Shown here: piece by piece, positions 7,132 to 14,189 of the stretch
Layout of the letters: each line of letters begins with the position of its first letter
How positions within the stretch are numbered: position 1 is the stretch's first letter
Source of the DNA: Muribaculaceae bacterium
GTDB lineage: Bacteria > Bacteroidota > Bacteroidia > Bacteroidales > Muribaculaceae
Reading direction: 5' to 3'
Assembly: GCA_017545095.1 (NCBI GenBank)
Contig: JAFYCU010000151.1
Coordinates: forward strand, 1 to 22,464
DNA length: 22,464 nt
Translations under genes and position numbers: made by a program
Notes under the pieces: model-generated
What the model saw: only the letters and a program-made list of their open reading frames with translations
Database searches by the model: none
Told to the model about the DNA's origin: nothing

Positions 7132-7141
7132 GCAATGCGGC
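7127..7141. repeat. GTGGCGCARTGCGGC box, copy 2
   Basis: GTGGCGCAATGCGGC matches 4648-4662 with one change. The ATGCGGCTC at its end is the reverse complement of GAGCCGCAT, a core also found at 18764-18772, 20332-20340 and 20516-20524. Confidence 0.6.
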
Positions 7142-7174
7142 TCACATGTCGCCATTGGCCGCGCTAAAACAAAA

Positions 7175-7217
7175 GCCCCGCATGGTCGCAAATTGCGGCC
7201 TATGCGGGGCGTTTTAT
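7175..7217. terminator. Two-way intrinsic terminator, ftsH and DUF3127 gene
   Basis: GCCCCGCAT (7175-7183) pairs with ATGCGGGGC (7202-7210). The interior GGTCGCA/TGCGGCC (7184-7190 with 7194-7200) extends the stem with one wobble pair and one bulge, leaving a 3-base loop. GTTTTATT follows on the plus strand. On the minus strand the stem is followed by TTTTGTTTTAG. It therefore suits both converging genes. Confidence 0.88.
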
Positions 7218-7248
7218 TACAGGGTTTGCGCTACGCTTGTGTCACAAG

Positions 7249-7731
7249 TCAAAAGGGCAGTTCGTCCTGAGCACCATCGTCCTGAGCGAAGCCGAGTGCT
7301 GCAGGGTCGGGTGCCGGAACTGGTGCGCCATCGGCGGGTGCCGGTGCGGGAGCGTAGCCTGGAGCGGTGGGTGCGGCAGGTGCGGGAGCATAGCCTGGTG
7401 CGGCAGGAGCTGGTGCGCCATAGGGGGTGGCAGGAGGCATCTGCTGCGCAGCAGTCGGGTCGAAGGGCTCGGCCTTCCAGCCGCGGATGTCGGTGTACCA
7501 GCGACCCTGATACTCGCGACTCTCGATGTCGTAGCTCAGCGTGATGGTGGCACCCACGGCGCACACGGCATCATACTGGTTGATGCGGTCGCCGAAGAAG
7601 TCAAACGCCACTTTCTTGGGAAAGGAATCCAATGTTTCGAGTATATACACCTGCTTGCTCCAGGGATTGCCCATCTTCGATGTTCCAGACTGCAACGGCA
7701 GCTTCTGTATGATTTTTCCTTGTACTTCCAT
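7249..7731 (-). CDS. DUF3127 protein with SSB-like acidic C-terminal tail
   Basis: Residues 1-88 match the Bacteroidota family DUF3127 (PF11325), which I recall as small, OB-fold-like and uncharacterised. Features are MEVQGKIIQKLP at the start, WSKQVYILET (24-33), VAFDFFGDRI (41-50) and GRWYTDIRGWKAE (76-88). After it comes a low-complexity Ala/Pro/Gly/Tyr linker (about 100-145) and the end DDGAQDELPF. An OB-type domain, a disordered linker and an acidic tip ending in Pro-Phe copies the layout of single-stranded DNA-binding protein. A DNA-binding role and recruitment of SSB partners are inferences. The start at 7731 is chosen because family members begin MEVQGK; a frame from 7767 adds 12 unconserved residues. 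Its promoter is at 7772-7803. Confidence 0.85.
   Translation of the reverse strand: MEVQGKIIQKLPLQSGTSKMGNPWSKQVYILETLDSFPKKVAFDFFGDRINQYDAVCAVGATITLSYDIESREYQGRWYTDIRGWKAEPFDPTAAQQMPPATPYGAPAPAAPGYAPAPAAPTAPGYAPAPAPADGAPVPAPDPAALGFAQDDGAQDELPF
7343..7398. repeat. In-gene direct repeat encoding the Ala/Pro linker
   Basis: A 20-base segment at 7343-7362 recurs with one change at 7379-7398, 36 bases later, so the reading frame is kept. It encodes PGYAPAP twice in the linker of the DUF3127 protein. It suggests the linker grew by duplication and may vary in length between strains. Confidence 0.65.
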
Positions 7732-7771
7732 GATGTGATTTTTATGTTTAGTGAGTAAATAATTCAATGTG

Positions 7772-7803
7772 CAAAATTACGCATTATCTGCCAAACGGCA
7801 AAA
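7772..7803 (-). promoter_or_regulatory. Promoter of the DUF3127 gene, Bacteroidota type
   Basis: On the minus strand TTTTG (7803-7799) is followed after 19 bases by TAATTTTG (7779-7772), matching the -33/-7 consensus and spacing. Transcription should start near 7765, about 34 nt before the ATG at 7731. Confidence 0.75.
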
Positions 7804-8033
7804 TAATTTCGAACTTTGAAAAAGAAAATCACAATCGACCGCGAAAAAATCTGTCTTGAAAAAAATACGCCTTAAGCGAAATTTTTTGGCAAATTGCTAT
7901 GCTACTCAAAATAAAATCACTAATTTTGCATGTTCAAGCCATTAATATTGCCAATCCTATTGGTGCGAAACCAAGTGAAAACCAATTCATGACTGGCTGA
8001 AAACAGTTGTGTATGAGAGAATTGAAGAGAGAT
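7804..8033. other. AT-rich divergent spacer, DUF3127 gene to arginine deiminase
   Basis: The spacer is AT-rich and non-coding. On the plus strand TAATTTTG (7921-7928) fits the -7 element, but the nearest upstream TTG (7894-7896) is 24 bases away instead of about 19. The arginine deiminase promoter is therefore only tentative. If it is used, the leader is about 100 nt. No hairpin or repeat stands out. Confidence 0.4.
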
Positions 8034-9284
8034 ATGAACGCAAAAATTTCACAACCCTGCGATGTGAATGTGAGTTCCGAGACGGGGCGGCTGCGTGCTG
8101 TGTTGCTGCATCGCCCTGGTGTGGAAATCGAGCGTATGACACCGCTCAATGCCGCACATGCCCTCTACAGTGACATCCTCGACAAAGTGAATGCCGACAT
8201 CGAGTACACGCGATTCAGCACGGTGCTCGAGCGGTGGACGCAAGTGTATTATGTGGAAGACATCCTGGCGCGCCTGCTCCTCGATGCCGACATCCGCCAG
8301 TCGCTGGCCACCAGCCAAATGGTGGAATGGGCTGCCAACGAAGCCGCACGCAACGGTGACAACAGCAACGAAGCCCTGGCCAAGCACTTGGCGCGCATCC
8401 TCATCGAGGGCTATGAAGACCCCGACTGGGACGGCATCACCGACCGGCGTTTCCTGCTCGAACCGCTCTACAACCTGTTTTTCACCCGCGACGCTTCCTC
8501 CACGGTCTATCACCGGGTGCTCATCAACTCCATGAGTTTCGAGGTGCGCGAGCGCGAGACGCTGATCTACGAAGCTATCTTCCGCCACTTCTTCAATGTC
8601 GACATGCTCAACACGCTGGCATGGAACAGCGAGGCACGCACCGAGGGCGGTGATGTGCAGATTGCCAGCCCCGACCTCCTGTGCGTGGGACAGGGCATTC
8701 GCACCAACAAAAAAGGCATTGAATACCTTGCCGAGACCTTTGCACGCGAGCGCGACCATTTCAACATCCTGGTGCAGGAGCTGCCACGCGAGCCGGAGTC
8801 GTTTATCCACCTCGACATGGTGTTTACCTTCCTGAGCCAGCACCAGTGCATGGCCTTCGAGCCTATGCTCAAGAAGCAAGGACTCTTCGCCAACAAAGCC
8901 ACCACGCTCATCAGCATCGACCACGGCAAGGTCACCTACCGCGAGATGCCCAACATGGTGGAGGGACTGCGGCACCTGGGCTGGGACATCAGCCCCGTGA
9001 TTTGCGGCGGCAACGACCCCTGGATGCAGCTGCGCGAGCAGTGGCACAGCGGGGCCAACTTCTTCGCCCTGGGCGACGGCAAAGTGCTGGGCTACCGACG
9101 CAATGTGCGCACCATCGAGGCACTGGACCATGCCGGGTTCAACGTGCTCGCTGCCGATGACATCATCAGCGGACGCGTCAGCATGGAGGACTACAGCAAG
9201 TTTGTGGTCTCGTTCCCCGCCAGCGAGCTGCCGCGCGCCGGCGGCGGAGCACGATGCATGTCGATGCCCCTGCTGCGCGACTGA
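8034..9284 (+). CDS. arcA: Arginine deiminase
   Basis: This is a predicted cytoplasmic arginine deiminase, converting arginine to citrulline and ammonia. With the start at 8034 (416 aa) the motifs are SETGRLRAVLLHRPG (15-29), FTRDAS (150-155), EGGDVQI (204-210), SFIHLDMVF (256-264, His259) and GGGARCMSMP at the C terminus, with catalytic Cys408. This set of Asp/Glu, His and Cys residues is the guanidino-modifying enzyme signature, and the length is normal. ATG at 8013 and TTG at 8007 are in-frame alternatives adding 7 and 9 residues. I prefer 8034 because it leaves a family-like N terminus after a purine-rich stretch. No ornithine carbamoyltransferase, carbamate kinase or antiporter gene adjoins it, so it is a stand-alone gene, not an arcABC operon. 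It is probably used for nitrogen or acid stress (inference). Confidence 0.9.
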   Translation: MNAKISQPCDVNVSSETGRLRAVLLHRPGVEIERMTPLNAAHALYSDILDKVNADIEYTRFSTVLERWTQVYYVEDILARLLLDADIRQSLATSQMVEWAANEAARNGDNSNEALAKHLARILIEGYEDPDWDGITDRRFLLEPLYNLFFTRDASSTVYHRVLINSMSFEVRERETLIYEAIFRHFFNVDMLNTLAWNSEARTEGGDVQIASPDLLCVGQGIRTNKKGIEYLAETFARERDHFNILVQELPREPESFIHLDMVFTFLSQHQCMAFEPMLKKQGLFANKATTLISIDHGKVTYREMPNMVEGLRHLGWDISPVICGGNDPWMQLREQWHSGANFFALGDGKVLGYRRNVRTIEALDHAGFNVLAADDIISGRVSMEDYSKFVVSFPASELPRAGGGARCMSMPLLRD

Positions 9285-9316
9285 CGGCAAATCCCCCAAC
9301 ACGCATCACAACCACA

Positions 9317-9351
9317 CAGGCCTGCCCATCCAAACAAGGACGGCAGGCCTG
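9317..9351. terminator. Probable shared terminator, arcA and DUF4421 gene
   Basis: CAGGCCTGCC (9317-9326) pairs perfectly with GGCAGGCCTG (9342-9351) across a 15-base loop, in the 86-base gap between two convergent genes. The flanks are only mildly T-rich on either strand. Termination is therefore likely from position and stem strength, but not textbook. Confidence 0.55.
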
Positions 9352-9370
9352 CGCTGATTTCTTCGTGAGG

Positions 9371-10609
9371 CTAAAACCGGATTCCGCACATGGCCGTCAC
9401 CTCGAAGATGGAGTTGACCAACCGGCTCTGACTGGTTTTGTAGCGATGGTGGTCGCCATAGCCTTGAATGCCGAGAAAGAACTTCTTGTGGTTATACACC
9501 GCTGCCATGCGACCTCGCACGTTGATCGACAACGCACTCGCATGGTCATCGGCCTGCGGCATCAGGTTATAGCGGTAGCCAATATAGGGGGTTAACGTGA
9601 AGTTGAGCAGCCACTTGCGGCCCAGCACCCAGTTGTAACCATAGCCAAACAGCACGCAGTAGTCGTTATAGAGGACGCGCGGCGCATCGGCTTGTGTGGG
9701 GATGTACTCACGAGCCTCCTCCGGCAACTTGTCCACATCAAATTTCACATCGAAGTGCTGCAGGCTGATGCCCGCCAGCCACGACCCGGCACTGCGCTTC
9801 TGATATTTCGAGAAGCAGTAGGCCGCCGCTTGCGCATAGCGGCGGTTGTTGAAAAAGTAATATGCCGTCACTCCCATCGCCTTGCGGCTGATGCCTTCCT
9901 GCCGGAACTCGTGGCGCTTGTTATCGATGCTTTTGTCGGTATAGGTTACGTTGGTCACGTTTTGGTTTTCCCAATAGTAGGCATCGGCGGCGAAGCGGGC
10001 GCAGGTGAACGAAAAGTCAACCTTGTTCGAAAGCTTGCCGCCATGCACCAGATTGCTCACACTCACCGAATAGCCCACACTCACCGCCATGAACGACAAC
10101 GACAAACCGATGTTCGACACCATATTGCTGTTCATGACCATGTCCACGCCTTCGAATGGAACGCCTATGTAGGAATCTATCCAGTTGTTGCTCTTCAGAA
10201 TGAATTTCCAGTTCTTGCCCGTGCTCACCACATAGGAGCTGTCGTAGCTGTTGAACGCTCGGTCGCCCCATTTATAGGTTTTGTAGCAAAACATCACAAA
10301 CTTGGGGTAGCCCATCGTGCTGTCATTGAAGTTCACTTTTCCATGCTTGAGTGCGCGCCACCAGTAGCCCTTGTTGCGGGTGGTGTCGTAGGGCTCGTTG
10401 AGCTTCGCGTCGATGCGTTGCTTGATGTTGGCCTTCATCTGCTGCAGCTTGCTCAGGCGCTGGGTGCTGTCGGCTTCCATGGTCACACTGTCGGCCGGCA
10501 GCTGCAGGCTGCTCACACCGTCGGGTAGGGGCAACTGGTCCTGCCCCCATGCTGCGACACACGGCAGCATCAGCACGCAGTGCATTAATATCAGTATCCA
10601 ACGTTTCAT
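9371..10609 (-). CDS. DUF4421 outer-membrane beta-barrel protein
   Basis: The protein of 412 aa has an N-terminal signal peptide (about 1-23, ending AAWGQ). I recognise the rest as the Bacteroidota family DUF4421 (PF14391), predicted outer-membrane proteins of unknown function. It has the KWGDRAFNSYDSSYV motif, then the alternating Gly/aromatic pattern of transmembrane beta strands (for example NIGLSLSFMAVSVGYSVSVS, LGIQGYGDHHRY). It ends in Phe (AMCGIRF), as outer-membrane barrels typically do for Bam-dependent insertion. The gene lies 58 bases downstream of pldA on the same strand and probably belongs to its operon. An envelope role linked to phospholipids is suggested only by this neighbourhood. 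Confidence 0.82.
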   Translation of the reverse strand: MKRWILILMHCVLMLPCVAAWGQDQLPLPDGVSSLQLPADSVTMEADSTQRLSKLQQMKANIKQRIDAKLNEPYDTTRNKGYWWRALKHGKVNFNDSTMGYPKFVMFCYKTYKWGDRAFNSYDSSYVVSTGKNWKFILKSNNWIDSYIGVPFEGVDMVMNSNMVSNIGLSLSFMAVSVGYSVSVSNLVHGGKLSNKVDFSFTCARFAADAYYWENQNVTNVTYTDKSIDNKRHEFRQEGISRKAMGVTAYYFFNNRRYAQAAAYCFSKYQKRSAGSWLAGISLQHFDVKFDVDKLPEEAREYIPTQADAPRVLYNDYCVLFGYGYNWVLGRKWLLNFTLTPYIGYRYNLMPQADDHASALSINVRGRMAAVYNHKKFFLGIQGYGDHHRYKTSQSRLVNSIFEVTAMCGIRF

Positions 10610-10667
10610 GTTGCCAATCTGGGTTTAAGGAAAAATGCAAATATGTAGAGGTAGTCGAGCACCTTGG

Positions 10668-11519
10668 TTAGAAATCGCTGAAGAAGGAGGGGCGGATAAG
10701 CAACCCCATGCGCAGGCGGCAGTGATATTTGTTGTAGTCGAGCATGTTCTCACCGTAGCCGTCGTAGAAATGCAGCATCAGGAACTGGTTGTCTTTCTCG
10801 CGGATGCGGAAGCCCAAGTTGATGATGGTGTTGAAGTTCATGTTCCAGCCCTGCCGCTTGACAAACGTTACATCGGCCACCCAACGCTTGTTTTTTGAAA
10901 TGAACTGCGCTCCGGCTTGGAAAATGCCGCTGTACTTGAGAATGTCCTTGTTCTGCTGTCCGTCGATGATGGGAATCCACGTCTTGGCATGAAGCATCAG
11001 CTGGCGGTCGATAAACGCCGACCCGGCAAACGACACCTTGTTCCAGCTGCGTGAGGCCTCGCCGTCGCGGCCGTTCGACTCGTGCTCAAGCATGATGGTG
11101 GCATTTCCAACCAGTTTGCCTTTATTGAAAACGGGAGCCTGTATACCAATTCCCGGGTTGAAATTCAGGTCGTGGAACGGCAGCGACTCTTCAAAGATGT
11201 TCCACATCGCCTTCTGCGAGTAGCTCAGGAACAGATAGCTGTGGAAAGGAAGAATCGATTTCGTGAGTCGCTGGCGGAAACTGATTTGGAATTTCACATC
11301 GCTATTGTACTGGGTGGGCTTGTGGTTCAGCGTGGTACCCAGTGTGAAATAGTTGTCCTTGTAGATGCTGAAGAACGGAAGGTTGTCGAAGTATGTGATG
11401 ATGCTGTCGACATTAAATTTCTCGAGTTCTTTGCCTCTAAAGGATGTGGCAATCTGTCCTTGGGCCGGACTCATCACCCCCGCAATGACTAAGATGATTA
11501 TTATTCTTAATAGTTTCAT
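10668..11519 (-). CDS. pldA: Outer-membrane phospholipase A (OMPLA)
   Basis: This is a predicted outer-membrane phospholipase A1/A2, which hydrolyses phospholipids misplaced in the outer leaflet. The active-site block HESNGRDGEASRSWN (146-160) matches the OMPLA signature. His146, Ser148 and Asn160 have the same spacing as E. coli His142, Ser144 and Asn156, and Ser156 corresponds to the calcium ligand Ser152. Upstream, SYSQKAMWNIFEESLPFHDLNF (99-120) matches the conserved strand region before the catalytic block. A signal peptide covers about residues 1-22. The length of 283 aa is near that of E. coli OMPLA. The protein ends in Phe, as barrels do. The gene follows the lipoprotein gene after 31 bases, with no promoter of its own visible. 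Confidence 0.92.
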   Translation of the reverse strand: MKLLRIIIILVIAGVMSPAQGQIATSFRGKELEKFNVDSIITYFDNLPFFSIYKDNYFTLGTTLNHKPTQYNSDVKFQISFRQRLTKSILPFHSYLFLSYSQKAMWNIFEESLPFHDLNFNPGIGIQAPVFNKGKLVGNATIMLEHESNGRDGEASRSWNKVSFAGSAFIDRQLMLHAKTWIPIIDGQQNKDILKYSGIFQAGAQFISKNKRWVADVTFVKRQGWNMNFNTIINLGFRIREKDNQFLMLHFYDGYGENMLDYNKYHCRLRMGLLIRPSFFSDF

Positions 11520-11550
11520 TGTGTATTTTTGTTTAGTTTATATCTGATGA

Positions 11551-12615
11551 TTACACCACAGTGAAATTAATAATATCAATATTATTGTATTTGGCGATAA
11601 TCCTGTCGTTCATCCATATTAGGATGTCAATTGCTGAATCAGTCTCGCCATTTGGCATTGTTTTCTCGTAACACTCAAAAGTGAGCATATACAAATCATC
11701 ACCGTAGGCAATCAACTCATCGGCATAAGAAAAGATAACTTTTTCCTGGCGCCCCGAGTGTATATGCTGTGGAACTCCATCGACCCATAACACAGCCTGA
11801 TCGTTGCGCTCATCATCAGTTTCAAATCCAGCGGCATAGATGTGGCCATTGAGTTGAGTAACTGAACTCACATGACCGAGCGGAATGTCATATTCAGGAA
11901 TAGGAGGATTAAAAGTGCGCGGGAGAACTTGCAACTGCTTGTCGACCCAGATGCAAGGTTCAAACCCCACATGTCCGCCCACGATAGTATGGTCGGTATC
12001 ATAGGCATAAATCGTAGTGGCATGGCCGCTCACGTCATCACTGGGCTTGGGGAGAATAGCCTTGGCATAGTGACCTTTGTACTCATAATATAGCACGGCA
12101 TCATTAGGCTCACCATTATGGTATTCCAATCCCGCGAGATAACACTTGCCATTGCTCACGGAAAGACACTGGCCCGAAGTGTTGAAATTCTCACAGTCTT
12201 CAATCGGGAATATACCGCTATTTTTCAAGATGTAGGGATAGTCAAAAAGATAGATGTAGTAATCCCACTTGGCTATACCTTCCGTTTCGTGGTTCACATT
12301 ATCAATAAAATCGATATGTAGCGTGTTCCACTTGCCGTTCTTCCAGTATCCCACCTTGTCCTTGGAGTTTTTCCCGGATACGAAGTAGTCATCTCCGTCG
12401 CTGATGATCTCACTGGCATACTCGCAGTTGGGCAGCTCCATGATTCGGTCACCCATCAGGTCGTAGATATGCCCTTCATAGGTCAGCACATATATCTGCC
12501 GTTCGCCCCTGCGCTTCACGGTTTCGGGGTCATCTTTCTGGCATGCCGTGAACAACAACAAAAAGCAGGAAGCCAGGATGGCATTAAAAAATAGACGTTG
12601 CATGGTGATATTCAT
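11551..12615 (-). CDS. Lipoprotein with beta-propeller-like repeats, unknown function
   Basis: I do not recognise a named family. With the start at 12615 (354 aa) the N terminus is a lipoprotein signal with lipobox FTAC and lipidated Cys25 followed by QKDDPE. The acidic residues after Cys fit surface export in Bacteroidota (inference). The mature part has about five repeats of 40-55 residues built as a YxAG/VGG strand, a variable loop, then (V/L)xWxDGxxxxL. Examples are YFVSGKNSKDKVGYWKNGKW (77-96), CYLAGLEYHNGEPNDAVLYY (158-177), IVGGHVGFEPCIWVDKQLQV (211-230) and AAGFETDDERNDQAVLWVDG (261-280). This pattern suggests a beta-propeller. The start at 12615 lies about 16 nt after the predicted transcription start. 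ATG at 12603 is possible, while 12705 lies upstream of the promoter. It heads an apparent operon with pldA and the DUF4421 gene. Confidence 0.75.
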   Translation of the reverse strand: MNITMQRLFFNAILASCFLLLFTACQKDDPETVKRRGERQIYVLTYEGHIYDLMGDRIMELPNCEYASEIISDGDDYFVSGKNSKDKVGYWKNGKWNTLHIDFIDNVNHETEGIAKWDYYIYLFDYPYILKNSGIFPIEDCENFNTSGQCLSVSNGKCYLAGLEYHNGEPNDAVLYYEYKGHYAKAILPKPSDDVSGHATTIYAYDTDHTIVGGHVGFEPCIWVDKQLQVLPRTFNPPIPEYDIPLGHVSSVTQLNGHIYAAGFETDDERNDQAVLWVDGVPQHIHSGRQEKVIFSYADELIAYGDDLYMLTFECYEKTMPNGETDSAIDILIWMNDRIIAKYNNIDIINFTVV

Positions 12616-12637
12616 TTGTTTTGCTCGATTCAGGCTG

Positions 12638-12645
12638 CAAAGATA
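12638..12645 (-). promoter_or_regulatory. Promoter -7 element of lipoprotein-pldA-DUF4421 operon
   Basis: TATCTTTG on the minus strand matches TAnnTTTG. Transcription should start near 12631, just ahead of the ATG at 12615. The -33 element is not clear. Confidence 0.6.
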
Positions 12646-12712
12646 CATTATTTTTTCAATATAAAGCCCGAATAGTTTTGAAACTTTAGTAAAGATGGGG
12701 GTCATTATGACA

Positions 12713-12747
12713 ACAAGCCGCCTGCTACAATGTCACAGACGGCTTGT
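12713..12747 (-). terminator. Possible terminator of the RND efflux operon
   Basis: ACAAGCCG (12713-12720) pairs with CGGCTTGT (12740-12747) across a 19-base loop, about 70 bases after the outer-membrane factor stop. The T run after it on the minus strand is weak (TGTCAT), so this is tentative. Confidence 0.4.
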
Positions 12748-12814
12748 GTGGATGTGGCGTTTCTAGTGAGCACTACTGCGAGCGTTGCAGGCAAAACGAT
12801 GATTGGATGGGCGC

Positions 12815-14185
12815 TCATTTAGTGGCTCCGCCCAGTGCTACATACAATGCGATGATTGCCTGTGCGGCATCATACATGTTCACGGCCTCGCTGAGCTGTG
12901 AGTTGAGTAGGCTCTCTTGCGCGGTGAGCACTTCCAGATAGCTGGCCTTGCCGTTGTCCATGAGCGTGTGCGTGCCGTTGTAGGCATCGTGGAGCACCTC
13001 CACCTGGCGGTGGTAGTAACCATGCTTCTCGCTTGCCGACTGGCAGTCGGCGAGGGCCTCGTTCACCTGGTTGCCCGCTTCAATCACGGTCTGCACATAG
13101 CTGTTGCGCAGGTCCTCTTGTGCCAGTTGCGCCATCCTGAGGTTGCCTTTCAATTGCCCGCGTGCAAAGATGGGCTGAGTGAGCGAGCCCATAATGCTGA
13201 GCAGAATCTTTCCCGGATTAATCACAGCCCCGCCGGCACTGTTGGTCCACCCGGCGGCACCCGTCAGCGAGATGCCAGGGAAGAACGCCGAGCGGGCGGT
13301 CTGCATATTGTAGAAGGCTTCTTCCATGGCAAAGTCGGCCAGACGGATGTCGGGGCGTAGCGCGAGCATTTGCGCCGGGATGCCTTGTTGTGCTATTCGC
13401 GGCAGGGTGTAGTCTCCCCAGCGGTTACGCTCGATGGGCTGTGGGGTGATGGCCAGCAGGCAGCAGATGTCGTTCTCCACGCCACGAATGTTGCGGCGAG
13501 CATCCACCATCTGCGTCTTCACGTTCAGGCATGATGCCTCCAGCTGGTTGACGGCGGTGGAGTAAACCTTGCCGTTCTCCCACAGCACTTTCTGCGCTTC
13601 CAACGATGCTCCCCATAGGCTGTCGGTGAGGGTGAGAATCTCCAGCTGTCGGTCCAGCAGTTGGAGCAAGAAGTATTGTTGGGCAACAGCCGAAATCAGG
13701 TTGGCACGCACGGCATCCTCGCGCGCCTGGCTTTGCAGCAGCACAGCGTTGGCAGCGCGTTTCTTATTGGTGATGGATCCGATTTGTCCGAAATCCCAGT
13801 TCACCTGCAACGGCAGGTTGTAGGTTTTCGACGTGTTGCCGTTGAAGTGGGCTATCGTGCCCGATGGTGCGAAATACAGCGACGGCAGGATGGCCTTTTT
13901 GGCCATCTGCAACGCCACTTCGCTCCGCTCCACGGCAATGCGTGCCGAGGCAAGGTCGGTGTTGCGCACCAGGGCGGTGTCGATGAGCCGCTGCAAGAGC
14001 GGGTCGGTGAAGAACTCGCGCCACGAGGGCAAGACAAGCCCATTGGTGGCTGTCGATTCGCTAATGTTTGTGCCGATGGCATCGGCAGGTATCTGGACGT
14101 TGGACTCATATTTGTCGTACAAGCCGCAACTGGCCGTGGCAAGGCACAAGACACCTATAATGAATATGACTTTGATGCTTTTCAT
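12815..14185 (-). CDS. RND efflux outer-membrane factor, OprM/NodT lipoprotein
   Basis: This is the TolC-like outer-membrane channel of a tripartite efflux pump. The start at 14185 is chosen because MKSIKVIFIIGVLCLATASC is a complete lipoprotein signal with lipidated Cys20 (456 aa). The longer frame from 14215 overlaps the pump gene by 26 bases and adds a charged stretch before the signal. Two outer-membrane efflux repeats are visible. They include WREFFTDPLLQRLIDTAL...NTDLASARIAVERSE near the N-terminal third and the diagnostic ALRPDIRLADFAMEEAFYNMQTARSAFFPGISLTGAAG in the second half, plus a coiled coil around EAGNQVNEALADCQ. The start lies 4 bases after the pump stop, so the genes are translationally linked. 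The adaptor and pump of the same complex are upstream. Confidence 0.92.
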   Translation of the reverse strand: MKSIKVIFIIGVLCLATASCGLYDKYESNVQIPADAIGTNISESTATNGLVLPSWREFFTDPLLQRLIDTALVRNTDLASARIAVERSEVALQMAKKAILPSLYFAPSGTIAHFNGNTSKTYNLPLQVNWDFGQIGSITNKKRAANAVLLQSQAREDAVRANLISAVAQQYFLLQLLDRQLEILTLTDSLWGASLEAQKVLWENGKVYSTAVNQLEASCLNVKTQMVDARRNIRGVENDICCLLAITPQPIERNRWGDYTLPRIAQQGIPAQMLALRPDIRLADFAMEEAFYNMQTARSAFFPGISLTGAAGWTNSAGGAVINPGKILLSIMGSLTQPIFARGQLKGNLRMAQLAQEDLRNSYVQTVIEAGNQVNEALADCQSASEKHGYYHRQVEVLHDAYNGTHTLMDNGKASYLEVLTAQESLLNSQLSEAVNMYDAAQAIIALYVALGGATK

Positions 14186-14189
14186 TTCG

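Noticed and set aside
8007..8033. TTG at 8007 as start of arginine deiminase
   Set aside because: TTG starts are rare, and two ATG codons follow closely. The family N terminus fits 8034 better, although 8013 cannot be excluded.
12616..12705. Upstream start at 12705 for the lipoprotein
   Set aside because: It would place the start before the TAnnTTTG promoter and put 30 unrelated residues ahead of a complete lipoprotein signal.
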